A stretch of DNA of 8,758 bases, from contig URGY01000069.1 of NCBI GenBank assembly GCA_900547505.1, positions 1-8,758 on the forward strand, in the 5' to 3' direction. Source of the DNA: an uncultured Collinsella sp. Its GTDB lineage: Bacteria; Actinomycetota; Coriobacteriia; Coriobacteriales; Coriobacteriaceae. A program made the translations under genes and the position numbers. The notes under the pieces were generated by a model, which was given only the letters and a program-made list of their open reading frames with translations, had not been told where the DNA came from and searched no databases. Shown here piece by piece: positions 1 through 7,014 of this stretch (its first letter is position 1; each line of letters opens with the position of its first letter).

Positions 1-124
1 CGAAGAGCGTTGCTGCCTAGGCTAGCCCCTTGTCACACAAACTACCGAAGCCTCACAAAAGTACGCTTCCCTCCTCTTTCACGTCACCTTGCTCGCCTAG
101 GGGCGTTTTCGCTGACTTATGCTC

Positions 125-152
125 AACCTACGATAATTCCGCGCTTGTCAAG
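125..152 (-). promoter_or_regulatory. Possible leftward promoter
   Basis: On the minus strand, TTGACA (152-147, perfect -35) is followed by a 16-base spacer and TAGGTT (130-125), which keeps the important first, second and last bases of a -10 box. It would transcribe out of the window's left edge, making recQ divergent from an unseen neighbour. No gene product can be confirmed, so this stays tentative. Confidence 0.25.
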
Positions 153-202
153 AGATTAGCCGTTGGGGGCGTTCTTAAACGACTAGTCTGGGCGGCGGCC
201 GT

Positions 203-231
203 GTGCTGCTGTCCGCGTGGCGGCGTATAAT
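203..231 (+). promoter_or_regulatory. Probable recQ-gntR promoter
   Basis: A perfect -10 hexamer TATAAT lies at 226-231, about 32 bases before the recQ start. The -35 region at the usual 17-base distance (203-208, GTGCTG) is a poor match, so the promoter may be weak or need an activator. The transcript would have a short leader with AGGAAA at 255-260 just before the ATG. Confidence 0.5.
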
Positions 232-262
232 CGGCGGCAGTTGACTTGGACGTTAGGAAACC

Positions 263-2242
263 ATGACCGATAGCATGCAGCAGATGGCGCTCGACACGCT
301 CGGCGCCTATTTTGGCTACACCTCGTTTCGCCCGGGGCAGGACCGCATGGTCGATGCGATTCTTGCCGGTCGCGATGCGCTGGGTGTTATGCCCACGGGC
401 GCCGGCAAGTCCATTTGCTACCAGGTGCCCGCGCTCATGCTGCCCGGCATCACCTTTGTGGTGAGTCCGTTGCTGTCGCTTATGGAGGACCAGACCCGTG
501 CGTTGCTCGCGGCGGGTGCGCGGCCCAGCTATCTCAACTCCAGCCTTACTCCGGCTCAGCAAAATACCGTGCTCAAGCGTGCTCGTGAGGGGCGCTACCA
601 GCTAATGTATGTGGCACCCGAGCGTCTGCTCGAGCCGCGCTTTCTGGCCTTTGCGCAGGAAGCTGCGGCCGAAGGCGGCACCGGCGTTCCGCTCGTGGCT
701 GTTGACGAGGCCCACTGCGTGAGCCAGTGGGGCCAGGATTTCCGTCCCGCTTACCTGCAGATTCGCGAGTTTATCGATTCGTTGCCGCGGCGCCCGATCG
801 TGGCGGCGTTTACCGCCACGGCGACCGAGCGCGTGCGCGCGGATATTCAGCAGATGCTCGGCCTGCAAAACCCCGCGACGGTGGTGACGGGTTTTGATCG
901 CAAGAACCTCTACTTTGGTTGCGAGGAGATGGGCGACAAGGCCAAGACCGCGTGGGTGCGCGACTACGTGATTGCGCATTCGAGCGAGAGCGGCATCGTG
1001 TATTGCTCGACCCGCAAGACGGTCGACGCGCTGGCGGGCGAGCTTGCCGAGGCGCTGGGCCCCAGCGGCATTCGCGTTGGCCGCTACCATGCCGGCATGG
1101 GCAACGACGCCCGTCGCCAAAGCCAGCGCGCCTTTATCGACGACGATATCCAGGTGATGGTTGCCACCAACGCCTTTGGCATGGGCATCGACAAGCCCAA
1201 CGTGCGCTACGTGATTCATAACAACGTGCCCGAGAGCATCGAGGCCTACTACCAGGAGGCGGGCCGCGCCGGCCGCGATGGCGACCCGGCAAGCTGCCAT
1301 TTGCTGTGGAACGGCAACGATTTCCGTATGCGCCGCTTTCTGATCGACCGCGGCGATGCTGCCGATGAGGCGCTCGACGACGAGCAGCGCGCGTGGGCGC
1401 TCCAGAACCGATATCGTCTGCTCAGCCAGATGGAGGGCTACTGCAATACCACCGGCTGCCTGCGCGAATACATGCTGCGCTACTTTGGCGACGAGGCCGC
1501 GGCCGGGCATGCCGCGGCTGGTACGGGCAGTGCCGCCACGGACGATGCCGAGGGCTGCGGCAACTGCAGCAACTGCCTCACGCAGTTCGAGGTCGAGGAC
1601 GTCACCGATATGGCTCGCGCCGCCGTGCGCTATGTGGCCACGCGCCCCATGCGCTTTGGCAAATCGCTCATCGCCGACGTGCTTCATGGCGGTAACACCG
1701 AGCGCATTCGCCAGATGCATCTGGACGAGGACCGCGGCTACGGTGAGCTGTCGAGTGAATCGGTCGGGCGCATCAAGGACATCATCGGCCAGCTGTGCGG
1801 CCGCGGTTATCTGGCCACCTCGCAGGGGCAGTACCCGGTCGTGGGGCTGGGTCCGCGTGCCGTCGAGGTCGAGGATGAGGCGTTCGCCTTTACCGTTAAG
1901 CGTCGCGCGTCCAAGCGCAAGGTCTCGGCCCGCGCCCGCCGTGCGGTGGATCTGCTGCGCGAGGAGGCCGAGCTGGATCAGCGCCCGCGCGTGGGTGACG
2001 ATGCCGAGCTGTTCGAGCGCCTGCGTGCCCTGCGCAAGGATATTTCGACCGAGCTGGAGATGGCGCCGTACATGGTCTTTTCCGACAAGGCCCTGCGCGG
2101 TCTGTGCCGCCTACGCCCGCAGACGCGCGACGAGCTTATCCAGGTCAACGGCATCGGCGAGAAAAAGGGCGATGCCTTTGGCGAGCAGTTTATGGCGGCG
2201 ATTGAAGAGTTTGAGTCCGAACATGCACGAAATGGAGCATAA
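263..2242 (+). CDS. recQ: ATP-dependent DNA helicase RecQ
   Basis: A superfamily 2 helicase that unwinds DNA 3' to 5' in recombination and stalled-fork repair. The 659-residue protein is a complete long-form RecQ. Motif 0 FRPGQ is at 22-26, Walker A GAGKS at 46-50, DEAH at 148-151 running into the aromatic-rich loop HCVSQWGQDFRPAY (151-164), TATAT near 184-188, and motif VI QEAGRAGRDG at 331-340. The zinc site is Cys399 with Cys432, Cys435 and Cys438. A winged-helix RQC part (about 445-540) and a C-terminal HRDC domain (about 583-650, with VNGIGEKKGDAFG) follow. An Ala/Gly-rich stretch (411-428) lengthens the zinc loop compared with E. coli RecQ. The ATG at 263 has AGGAAA a few bases upstream; Met5 and Met8 are possible alternatives. 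The gntR gene starts two bases after the stop, so the two are probably co-transcribed. Confidence 0.97.
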   Translation: MTDSMQQMALDTLGAYFGYTSFRPGQDRMVDAILAGRDALGVMPTGAGKSICYQVPALMLPGITFVVSPLLSLMEDQTRALLAAGARPSYLNSSLTPAQQNTVLKRAREGRYQLMYVAPERLLEPRFLAFAQEAAAEGGTGVPLVAVDEAHCVSQWGQDFRPAYLQIREFIDSLPRRPIVAAFTATATERVRADIQQMLGLQNPATVVTGFDRKNLYFGCEEMGDKAKTAWVRDYVIAHSSESGIVYCSTRKTVDALAGELAEALGPSGIRVGRYHAGMGNDARRQSQRAFIDDDIQVMVATNAFGMGIDKPNVRYVIHNNVPESIEAYYQEAGRAGRDGDPASCHLLWNGNDFRMRRFLIDRGDAADEALDDEQRAWALQNRYRLLSQMEGYCNTTGCLREYMLRYFGDEAAAGHAAAGTGSAATDDAEGCGNCSNCLTQFEVEDVTDMARAAVRYVATRPMRFGKSLIADVLHGGNTERIRQMHLDEDRGYGELSSESVGRIKDIIGQLCGRGYLATSQGQYPVVGLGPRAVEVEDEAFAFTVKRRASKRKVSARARRAVDLLREEAELDQRPRVGDDAELFERLRALRKDISTELEMAPYMVFSDKALRGLCRLRPQTRDELIQVNGIGEKKGDAFGEQFMAAIEEFESEHARNGA

Positions 2243-2244
2243 CG

Positions 2245-3000
2245 ATGGCATTCGACGATAAAACCGACCGCACTGACGTGTCCGCCGTGCCACTGTACCA
2301 GCAGGTTATGGACGACCTAAAGGGCGAGATCGCGCGCGGCGTGTACGCAGCCGGCTCGCGCATTCCTTCCGAGATGGAGCTCGCGAAGTCCTACGGCGTG
2401 GGTCGCGTCACCGTGCGCCGTGCCATCGAGGAGCTATCGCGCGCGGGCTACCTCAACCGCCAGCAGGGGAGAGGCACGTTTGTGTGTGCACCCAAGCTCA
2501 AGCGCAAGATTGTCCAGAAGGGCGACGTTCAGAGCTTTACCGAGGGTTGCGCTGCCAACGACATGGTGTCGGGTGCACGTCTGGTGTCGCGCACGGTGGT
2601 AGCGGCGACGCGCGAGGATGCGGCGTTCTTTGGCGTGGAGCCCGGCTGCGAGCTTATCGTGGTCGAGCGCGTACGCACGGCCGACGGCGTGCCCGTCATG
2701 CTCGAGAACAACGCCTTTGTGCTGGCTGACCATCCTTATCTGCAGACGCTTGCCGATAAGGACCTCGCCGATAACTCGATCTTTGCGCTCGTTGCCGAGC
2801 ATTCAGGCCGCGCACCGCTCAAGTCCGACCCCTGCACCGTGGAGATCGCGCTCGCCGATGCTCAGGCGGCCCCGCTGTTGGAGGTGCCGGTCGGCGAGCC
2901 GCTCTTCTATATGGAGGCGTACTTTACCGATGCGGACGATCGGCCCTTGCTGCTCGGACGCCAAAAGATCGTGGGCTCGCGCTACGTGTTCGACATCTAA
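2245..3000 (+). CDS. GntR-family (HutC subfamily) transcriptional regulator with UTRA domain
   Basis: A 251-residue ligand-responsive DNA-binding protein, probably a repressor. The N-terminal winged helix-turn-helix (about 15-82) has the classic GntR pattern PLYQQV...IPSEMELAKSYGVGRVTVRRAIEEL...GRGTFV. The rest (about 95-247) fits the UTRA fold, which in this subfamily binds small molecules, often sugar phosphates or amino-sugar derivatives. The start is supported by GGAG at 2234-2237, inside the end of recQ and seven bases before the ATG, so translation is likely coupled to recQ. The next gene downstream is a sugar-phosphate deglycase with its own promoter and repeated motifs, which makes that gene the best candidate target. 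FrlR, FraR and similar regulators are known to sit beside such deglycases, but the ligand here cannot be read from the sequence. Confidence 0.93.
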   Translation: MAFDDKTDRTDVSAVPLYQQVMDDLKGEIARGVYAAGSRIPSEMELAKSYGVGRVTVRRAIEELSRAGYLNRQQGRGTFVCAPKLKRKIVQKGDVQSFTEGCAANDMVSGARLVSRTVVAATREDAAFFGVEPGCELIVVERVRTADGVPVMLENNAFVLADHPYLQTLADKDLADNSIFALVAEHSGRAPLKSDPCTVEIALADAQAAPLLEVPVGEPLFYMEAYFTDADDRPLLLGRQKIVGSRYVFDI

Positions 3001-3010
3001 CGTCCATAGA

Positions 3011-3030
3011 TAGAACAACATAGAACAAGT
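3011..3030 (+). promoter_or_regulatory. Operator-like site A before the deglycase
   Basis: Two tandem 10-bp units, TAGAACAACA and TAGAACAAGT, one helical turn apart. The same arrangement recurs 62 bases downstream (site B). Being upstream of the -35 of the deglycase promoter, it could be a distal operator for the adjacent GntR regulator. The binding protein is inferred, not shown. GntR/HutC operators are usually palindromic, whereas these are direct repeats. Confidence 0.45.
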
Positions 3031-3043
3031 TTGGTGAAATGAC

Positions 3044-3072
3044 TTCACGAGCGTCGTCGTGCGTGCTATAAA
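3044..3072 (+). promoter_or_regulatory. Probable promoter of the SIS deglycase gene
   Basis: The -35 TTCACG (3044-3049, four of six consensus bases) and -10 TATAAA (3067-3072, five of six) are 17 bases apart. The -35 is also the right arm of a small inverted repeat, GTGAA-N5-TTCAC (3034-3048). Transcription would begin near 3079, inside site B, giving a leader of about 65 bases before the ATG at 3145. Confidence 0.5.
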
Positions 3073-3092
3073 TAGGACAACATAGAACGACC
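3073..3092 (+). promoter_or_regulatory. Operator-like site B overlapping the transcription start
   Basis: Second copy of the double motif: TAGGACAACA followed by TAGAACGACC, matching site A at 16 of 20 positions. It lies directly after the -10 hexamer, where a bound repressor would block initiation. The 62-bp distance between sites A and B is close to six helical turns, which suits cooperative binding or looping on one face of the DNA. Confidence 0.48.
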
Positions 3093-3144
3093 GCAGGTAC
3101 GAGCTGTCGTCGTTCAAAACCGCCACACAAGGAGGAAAACCAGG

Positions 3145-4113
3145 ATGAACGCACATGATCTGGTTCAGGAAATCATCGAGCGCAAGGGCAAGATTGAGAA
3201 TGTCTTTTGGATTGCTTGTGGCGGTTCGATGATCGACCTGATGCCGGCCAACGAGCTGCTCAAGCGCGAGGCCACCACGTTTACCTCGACGGTCTACACG
3301 GCACGCGAGTTTTGCCTGATGGCTCCCAAGAGTCTTGGCGAGAAGTCATTCGTCATCGCCTGCAGCCACAGCGGCAATACGCAGGAGGTCGTTGACGGCT
3401 GCGAGATGGCGCTGGCCGCTGGCGCCGAGGTCGTTGCCCTCACCGACTGCGAGGGCTCCAAGATCGACAACGGCAAGTGGACCACCTGGGTTTACCCCTG
3501 GGGCGAGGGCGTGCCGCAGGCCGAGGTGCCTCAGGGTATCGGCGCTCTGATTGCCGCCGAGCTGCTCGACCAGCAGGAAGGCTACGAGGCACTCGCCGAC
3601 ATGTACGAGGGCCTTAAGCAGATGGATGCGCTGCTGCCCGCTGCCCGTGAGAAGGTCAATGCCGAGCTGGGCGATCGCTTTGCCGAGCTCTGCCAGCAGC
3701 ACAAGTTCTTCTATATCCTGGGTTCCGGCCCCAACTTTAGCCAGACCTACGCCATGGCGATCTGCTCGCTCATGGAGATGCAATGGCAGCACTGCTGCTA
3801 CATCCACTCCGGCGAGTATTTCCACGGCCCGTTCGAGGCCACCGAGCCCGGCGTGTTCTACTTTGTGCAGCTTGGATCGGGTGAGTGCCGCCCCATGGAG
3901 GAGCGCGCGCTGGCGTTCCTCAACACGCACACCGATACGGTCATGGTGCTCGATGCACTCGAGTACGGCGTGGGCGAGGTGCCCGCCAGCGTGCGTTCGT
4001 ACCTGGAGCCGATCTTCTTCTATGCGATGAGCTGCGAGCTGCGCGCCGCCCGCGGAAAGGTGTTCGACCACAGCCCTGAGATTCGTCGCTACATGGGCAT
4101 CGAGCAGTACTAG
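3145..4113 (+). CDS. SIS-domain sugar-phosphate deglycase, FrlB/FraB-like
   Basis: A 322-residue cytoplasmic protein with two SIS (sugar isomerase) domains, about 15-140 and 175-310. It resembles the deglycases that split 6-phosphorylated Amadori compounds (fructoselysine, glucoselysine or fructose-asparagine 6-phosphate) into glucose 6-phosphate and the amino acid. Visible signs are SHSGNTQE (74-81, phosphate-binding loop), HSGEYFHGPFE (221-231) and a C-terminal DHSPEIRRYMG close to the FrlB ending. Glu211 and His227 are spaced like the catalytic Glu214/His230 pair of Salmonella FraB. AAGGAGG at 3129-3135 lies nine bases before the ATG. The gene has its own promoter and is followed by a strong hairpin, so it looks monocistronic; no kinase or transporter for the pathway is in the window. 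The exact substrate is unknown. Confidence 0.85.
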   Translation: MNAHDLVQEIIERKGKIENVFWIACGGSMIDLMPANELLKREATTFTSTVYTAREFCLMAPKSLGEKSFVIACSHSGNTQEVVDGCEMALAAGAEVVALTDCEGSKIDNGKWTTWVYPWGEGVPQAEVPQGIGALIAAELLDQQEGYEALADMYEGLKQMDALLPAAREKVNAELGDRFAELCQQHKFFYILGSGPNFSQTYAMAICSLMEMQWQHCCYIHSGEYFHGPFEATEPGVFYFVQLGSGECRPMEERALAFLNTHTDTVMVLDALEYGVGEVPASVRSYLEPIFFYAMSCELRAARGKVFDHSPEIRRYMGIEQY

Positions 4114-4164
4114 GTAACGGGAAAGGCATTCACCTTCGATTCGCAAGCGAACAGCGTGCGTAAA

Positions 4165-4203
4165 AAGCGGGCCGCGCCGGTGGGTTTCCGGCGCGGCCCG
4201 CTT
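4165..4203. terminator. Bidirectional rho-independent terminator
   Basis: A perfect 16-bp stem (4165-4180 with 4188-4203) with a 7-base loop TGGGTTT, between two convergent genes. Read on the minus strand the stem is followed by TTTTTA, a good terminator for the dehydrogenase gene that ends at 4245. On the plus strand the U-tract is poor (the stem ends in CTT then AGTATC), but the very stable GC stem could still stop transcription from the deglycase gene that ends at 4113. Confidence 0.9.
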
Positions 4204-4244
4204 AGTATCGCGCATAGATTCGCAAGGTTGCGGCAGCCGGCGGC

Positions 4245-5222
4245 TTACTTGGCGTCGTAGGCCTCGGCATCCCACCAGTCGAGTTGGGCGATGTTGTCGC
4301 GGATGTGCTGGCAGCTCTTGTGGAAGCCTTCGAGCTCGTGCTCGGAAAGGTCGAGTGTGTAGACCTCCTCGACGCCCTCGGCACCGATCGCGCACGGCAG
4401 GGAGGTGAAGATGCCCTCCTCGCCATACTGGCCGGTCATGAGCGTGGAGGCGGAAAGCACGGCGTGCTCGTTGTGCAGCACGGCGGCGCAGACGCGCGCG
4501 GCGGAGTTGGCGACGGCGTACTCGGTGCACTGCTTGCCCTGGTAGGTTACATAGCCGCCCTTGCGCGCGAGCTCCTCGATCTCCATGTGGTCGAAGGCAT
4601 ACTTATCGGGGTTCTCGGTCTGGAGCTCGTCGAGGCTCTTGCCGGCGATGGTCGCGGCCTTAAAGGCGGCCAGCTGGCTAAAGCCGTGCTCGCCGATCAT
4701 GTAGGCGTCAATGGACTTGGGGCTCACGCCGACCTTCTTGGAGATCTCGGTGCGCAGGCGGGCGGAGTCCAGGCCGCAGCCCGAGCCGATGATCTTCTTG
4801 GGATCGTAGCCGGTCAGGTGCCACAGCTCGGTGCACACGACGTCGCAAGGGTTGGAGATGCTTACGAAGATGCCGTCAAAGCCGGCGTCGACGATGCGCT
4901 TGGCAAAGGTGCGACCGGCGTCGGTGGTAAAGAACAGCTCGCCGTCGCGGTTGCCGGCGGCCAGCGCGACCTTGCCGGCGGCGTTGACGATGACGTCGCA
5001 GCAGGCCAGCTCCTCGTAGTGGTCGTAGCAGTTGACGATCTTGGTGTTATACGGGACAAACGAAAGGGAGTCGCGCAGGTCCTGGACCTCGGACGTCACC
5101 TTGGCCTCGTTGATATCGCACAGGTACAGCTCGTCGGCAATGCCCTGCATAAGCAGGCTGTTGGCGACATGTGCTCCTACGTGGCCCTGGCCGACCACAC
5201 CGATCTTACGCGTCTGGTACAT
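4245..5222 (-). CDS. NAD-dependent L-2-hydroxyacid dehydrogenase (L-lactate / L-2-hydroxyisocaproate type)
   Basis: A 325-residue member of the LDH/MDH superfamily that interconverts 2-oxo acids and L-2-hydroxy acids with NAD(H). The Rossmann motif GQGHVG is at 11-16, with Asp36 in place to bind the NAD ribose. SNP at 122-124, the Asp152/Arg155 pair in GLDSARLR and the catalytic His179 in GEHG follow. The substrate loop before Arg92 is aliphatic (VALAAG, 85-90), without the Gln of classical LDH or the Arg of MDH. Blocks such as ADELYLCDINEAKV and EELARKGGY resemble Lactobacillus L-2-hydroxyisocaproate dehydrogenase, so branched or aromatic 2-oxo acids are plausible substrates besides pyruvate. 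The ATG at 5222 is chosen because AAAGGA lies seven bases upstream and the Rossmann fold begins at once; an upstream in-frame ATG at 5315 adds 31 residues without similarity. Terminator at 4165-4203. Confidence 0.9.
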   Translation of the reverse strand: MYQTRKIGVVGQGHVGAHVANSLLMQGIADELYLCDINEAKVTSEVQDLRDSLSFVPYNTKIVNCYDHYEELACCDVIVNAAGKVALAAGNRDGELFFTTDAGRTFAKRIVDAGFDGIFVSISNPCDVVCTELWHLTGYDPKKIIGSGCGLDSARLRTEISKKVGVSPKSIDAYMIGEHGFSQLAAFKAATIAGKSLDELQTENPDKYAFDHMEIEELARKGGYVTYQGKQCTEYAVANSAARVCAAVLHNEHAVLSASTLMTGQYGEEGIFTSLPCAIGAEGVEEVYTLDLSEHELEGFHKSCQHIRDNIAQLDWWDAEAYDAK

Positions 5223-5259
5223 ATGAGTATCCTTTCGGCCGAGTTTTTCGCGTCGAACC

Positions 5260-5288
5260 ATTGTAGCGTCCTGCTGCCACTTTGCTAG
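5260..5288 (-). promoter_or_regulatory. Probable dehydrogenase promoter
   Basis: On the minus strand the -10 is TACAAT (5265-5260, five of six bases). A weak -35, CTAGCA (5288-5283), is 17 bases further up. The start of transcription would fall about 30 bases before the ATG at 5222. The only support is the good -10 and its position. Confidence 0.42.
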
Positions 5289-5300
5289 GCTAAAGCGCCA

Positions 5301-5336
5301 TAGATTTTTGGGCATGCCTTAATCTCTACTTTTGGA
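5301..5336. repeat. Degenerate copy of the terminator-like palindrome at 8055-8093
   Basis: Bases 5301-5316 match 8060-8075 at 14 of 16 positions (TAGATTT..GGGCATG), and the right half resembles the other arm with small gaps. The arms are shorter here: AGATT (5302-5306) with AATCT (5321-5325), around the palindrome GGCATGCC (5311-5318). It sits in the divergent gap between the dehydrogenase and metA and is probably a decayed dispersed repeat. Confidence 0.5.
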
Positions 5337-5432
5337 GTGATTTGGGCCGCTGACGGCATCGCTGGGCGATGTGCTCGCGCGGATGGGGCCGCTCGTTGTA
5401 CCATAGCTGCAACTGACTCGTAAGGAGCATCC

Positions 5433-6359
5433 ATGCCCATTCGCATCCCCGACGCCCTCCCTGCCGCCGCGCAGCTCGAGAGTGAGAACATCTTTGTCAT
5501 GACCGAGTACCGCGCGCTGCACCAGGACATCCGTCCGCTGCGCGTGCTCATCCTCAACCTCATGCCCACCAAGATCGCCACCGAGACGCAGATCATGCGC
5601 AAGCTCTCCAACACGCCGCTGCAGGTGGAGGTGGACCTGCTGCGCACCAAGACGCACGAGGCCACGCACGTGAGCGCCGGCCACCTGGAGACGTTCTACC
5701 GCACGTTCGACGACATCCGCGACATCCACTACGACGGCCTGATCATCACGGGCGCGCCGGTGGAACAGATGCCGTTCGAAGAGGTCGACTACTGGCCCGA
5801 GCTCTGCCAGATCATGGACTGGTCCACCACGCACGTGCACTCTACGCTGCACATTTGTTGGGGCGCACAGGCCGGTCTGTACCATCATTACGGTATCCAG
5901 AAGTATGACCTGCCGGCAAAGGCAAGCGGCGTGTTCGAGCATTATCTGGTGAAGCCGCAAAGCCCGCTGGTCCGCGGCTTTGACGACCGCTTCTATGCCG
6001 TGCATTCGCGCAACACCGATGTGCGTCGCGAGGACGTGGAGGCCGAGCCGCAGCTTGAGGTCGTGGCCGTGTCCGACGAGGTGGGCCTGTACATCGTCAA
6101 GTCGACCGACAGCCGTCGCTTCTTTGTCTTTGGCCATCCCGAGTACGACACCGATACGCTGCGCCTGGAGTACGAGCGCGATGTGAAGCGCGGGCTCAAC
6201 CCGGAGGTGCCGGCGCATTACTTCCCGGGCGACGACCCCTCCGCCGAGCCGCGCAACGTCTGGCGCAGCCAGGCTCAGCTGTTCTACACCAACTGGCTCA
6301 ACTACTACGTCTACCAGACCACGCCCTACGACCTGGCCCGCGCCGGCGAGGAGCACTAG
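5433..6359 (+). CDS. metA: Homoserine O-acetyltransferase (MetA family)
   Basis: Acylates the hydroxyl of L-homoserine, the first committed step of methionine synthesis, in the cytoplasm. The 308-residue length is normal for MetA. The catalytic Cys142 sits in ICWGAQ (141-146), and His235 and Glu237 are in GHPEYD (234-239). The start [11 protein letters not shown] and the block [18 protein letters not shown] (36-53) are typical of the family. Residue 111 is Glu ([16 protein letters not shown]); in MetA enzymes Glu111 is associated with acetyl-CoA and Gly111 with succinyl-CoA, so acetyltransferase activity is predicted despite the common name succinyltransferase. AAGGAG at 5422-5427 is five bases before the ATG. 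No S-adenosylmethionine riboswitch, T-box or convincing promoter is visible upstream. It ends 42 bases from the convergent cyclo-ligase gene with no clear terminator between them. Confidence 0.96.
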   Translation: MPIRIPDALPAAAQLESENIFVMTEYRALHQDIRPLRVLILNLMPTKIATETQIMRKLSNTPLQVEVDLLRTKTHEATHVSAGHLETFYRTFDDIRDIHYDGLIITGAPVEQMPFEEVDYWPELCQIMDWSTTHVHSTLHICWGAQAGLYHHYGIQKYDLPAKASGVFEHYLVKPQSPLVRGFDDRFYAVHSRNTDVRREDVEAEPQLEVVAVSDEVGLYIVKSTDSRRFFVFGHPEYDTDTLRLEYERDVKRGLNPEVPAHYFPGDDPSAEPRNVWRSQAQLFYTNWLNYYVYQTTPYDLARAGEEH

Positions 6360-6401
6360 GCTGCGATGGTACTGCTGTAGCCGTGGCTGATGTGGCGGCG
6401 A

Positions 6402-6998
6402 TTAGGCGCTGATGATGTGGGGTAGCGGCAGGTCATGGGCGTCGGTGGGAACGCGGTCGACACGCTGCTCGTCAAAGGTGATGCCGACGATCTGGCATGT
6501 GGTCGAAAGCGTGGGCAGGTAGCGGTCGTAGCAACCGCCGCCGTAGCCCAGGCGCGCGCCGGTTTGGTCGAAGGCCACGAGCGGCACGACGATCATGTCG
6601 AGAGCTTCGGCAGGCACGATAGGGAAGTGGTTGCTGTCGATGTCCGTGGCCGCAAAGGCCCGCGTGGGGTGGGCGATAAACGGAGCCGCGGACGCATCGT
6701 CGGCGGCAACTGCCCGCATACACATGCGCTGGCCACAAGCCACGGCGTCTGTTGCCGAGAGCATGCACGGATAGGCCACGCGCCAGCCGCGCGCGGCGGC
6801 CGCAGCGGCAAACGCGGCAGGGTCTGCCTCGGAACCCATCGCGGCATAGACGGCAACGGCGCGCGGCGCCGCGGCATCCAAGCGGCCCAGCAGCTCAACC
6901 AGCCGCGCGCAGATATCAGCAGACTTCGCCGCCTGCACATCCAAATCAAGAGCGTCACGTCGGGCAATCACCGCCCGTCGCAAGTTAGCCTTGTCCAT
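6402..6998 (-). CDS. 5-formyltetrahydrofolate cyclo-ligase
   Basis: Converts 5-formyltetrahydrofolate to 5,10-methenyltetrahydrofolate using ATP, returning a stored folate to the one-carbon pool. The protein is 198 residues, normal for the family. The N-terminal pattern KANLRRAVIARRDAL (3-17) and the C-terminal signature VPLVAFDQTGARLGYGGGCYDRYL (138-161, with GARLGYGGG for phosphate binding) are clear; the Cys at 157 replaces the more usual Tyr of GGGYYDR. The ATG at 6998 is chosen because AGGAGG (7009-7004) lies five bases upstream; an in-frame TTG at 7025 lies inside a palindrome and is unlikely. The gene follows hicB on the same strand after a hairpin, so it probably has its own promoter, which I cannot identify. 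The symbol varies between organisms (ygfA, fau, MTHFS), so none is given. Confidence 0.94.
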   Translation of the reverse strand: MDKANLRRAVIARRDALDLDVQAAKSADICARLVELLGRLDAAAPRAVAVYAAMGSEADPAAFAAAAAARGWRVAYPCMLSATDAVACGQRMCMRAVAADDASAAPFIAHPTRAFAATDIDSNHFPIVPAEALDMIVVPLVAFDQTGARLGYGGGCYDRYLPTLSTTCQIVGITFDEQRVDRVPTDAHDLPLPHIISA

Positions 6999-7014
6999 CC
7001 CAGCCTCCTCTAGC

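Larger units (their letters stand above)
1..262. other. Left-edge intergenic region / recQ leader
   Basis: No gene can be supported here. Frame +1 is open from base 1 to a stop at 157-159, but its translation is rich in Arg, Leu and Pro without any recognisable motif, and its codons lack the G/C third-position bias of the neighbouring genes. The palindrome GCCTAGGC lies at 15-22, and a second CCTAGG lies further on, near 95-100. The right half carries the likely recQ promoter. On the minus strand a perfect TTGACA (152-147) is followed after 16 bases by TAGGTT (130-125), which could drive a leftward gene outside the window. Confidence 0.5.

Noticed and set aside
1..159. Open frame running in from the left edge
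   Set aside because: 52 codons without motif and with codon use unlike the neighbours; probably non-coding.
602..1720. Long antisense open frame within recQ (372 codons)
   Set aside because: Shadow of a high-GC gene; the translation is Ala/His/Val-rich without motifs, while the sense frame is a full RecQ.
3346..4530. Antisense open frame of 394 codons across the deglycase and the terminator
   Set aside because: It crosses a perfect terminator hairpin and two real genes, and its product is Arg-rich and featureless.
4284..5288. Plus-strand open frame of 334 codons opposite the dehydrogenase
   Set aside because: Gly/Ala/Val-rich mirror of the dehydrogenase codons; no ribosome binding site or known domain.
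5223..5315. Upstream ATG at 5315 for the dehydrogenase
   Set aside because: The extra 31 residues lack family similarity and would include the likely promoter; the ATG at 5222 has a well-placed AAAGGA.
5316..5432. SAM riboswitch or T-box before metA
   Set aside because: The gap is short and shows none of the conserved core sequences or an anti-terminator/terminator pair.
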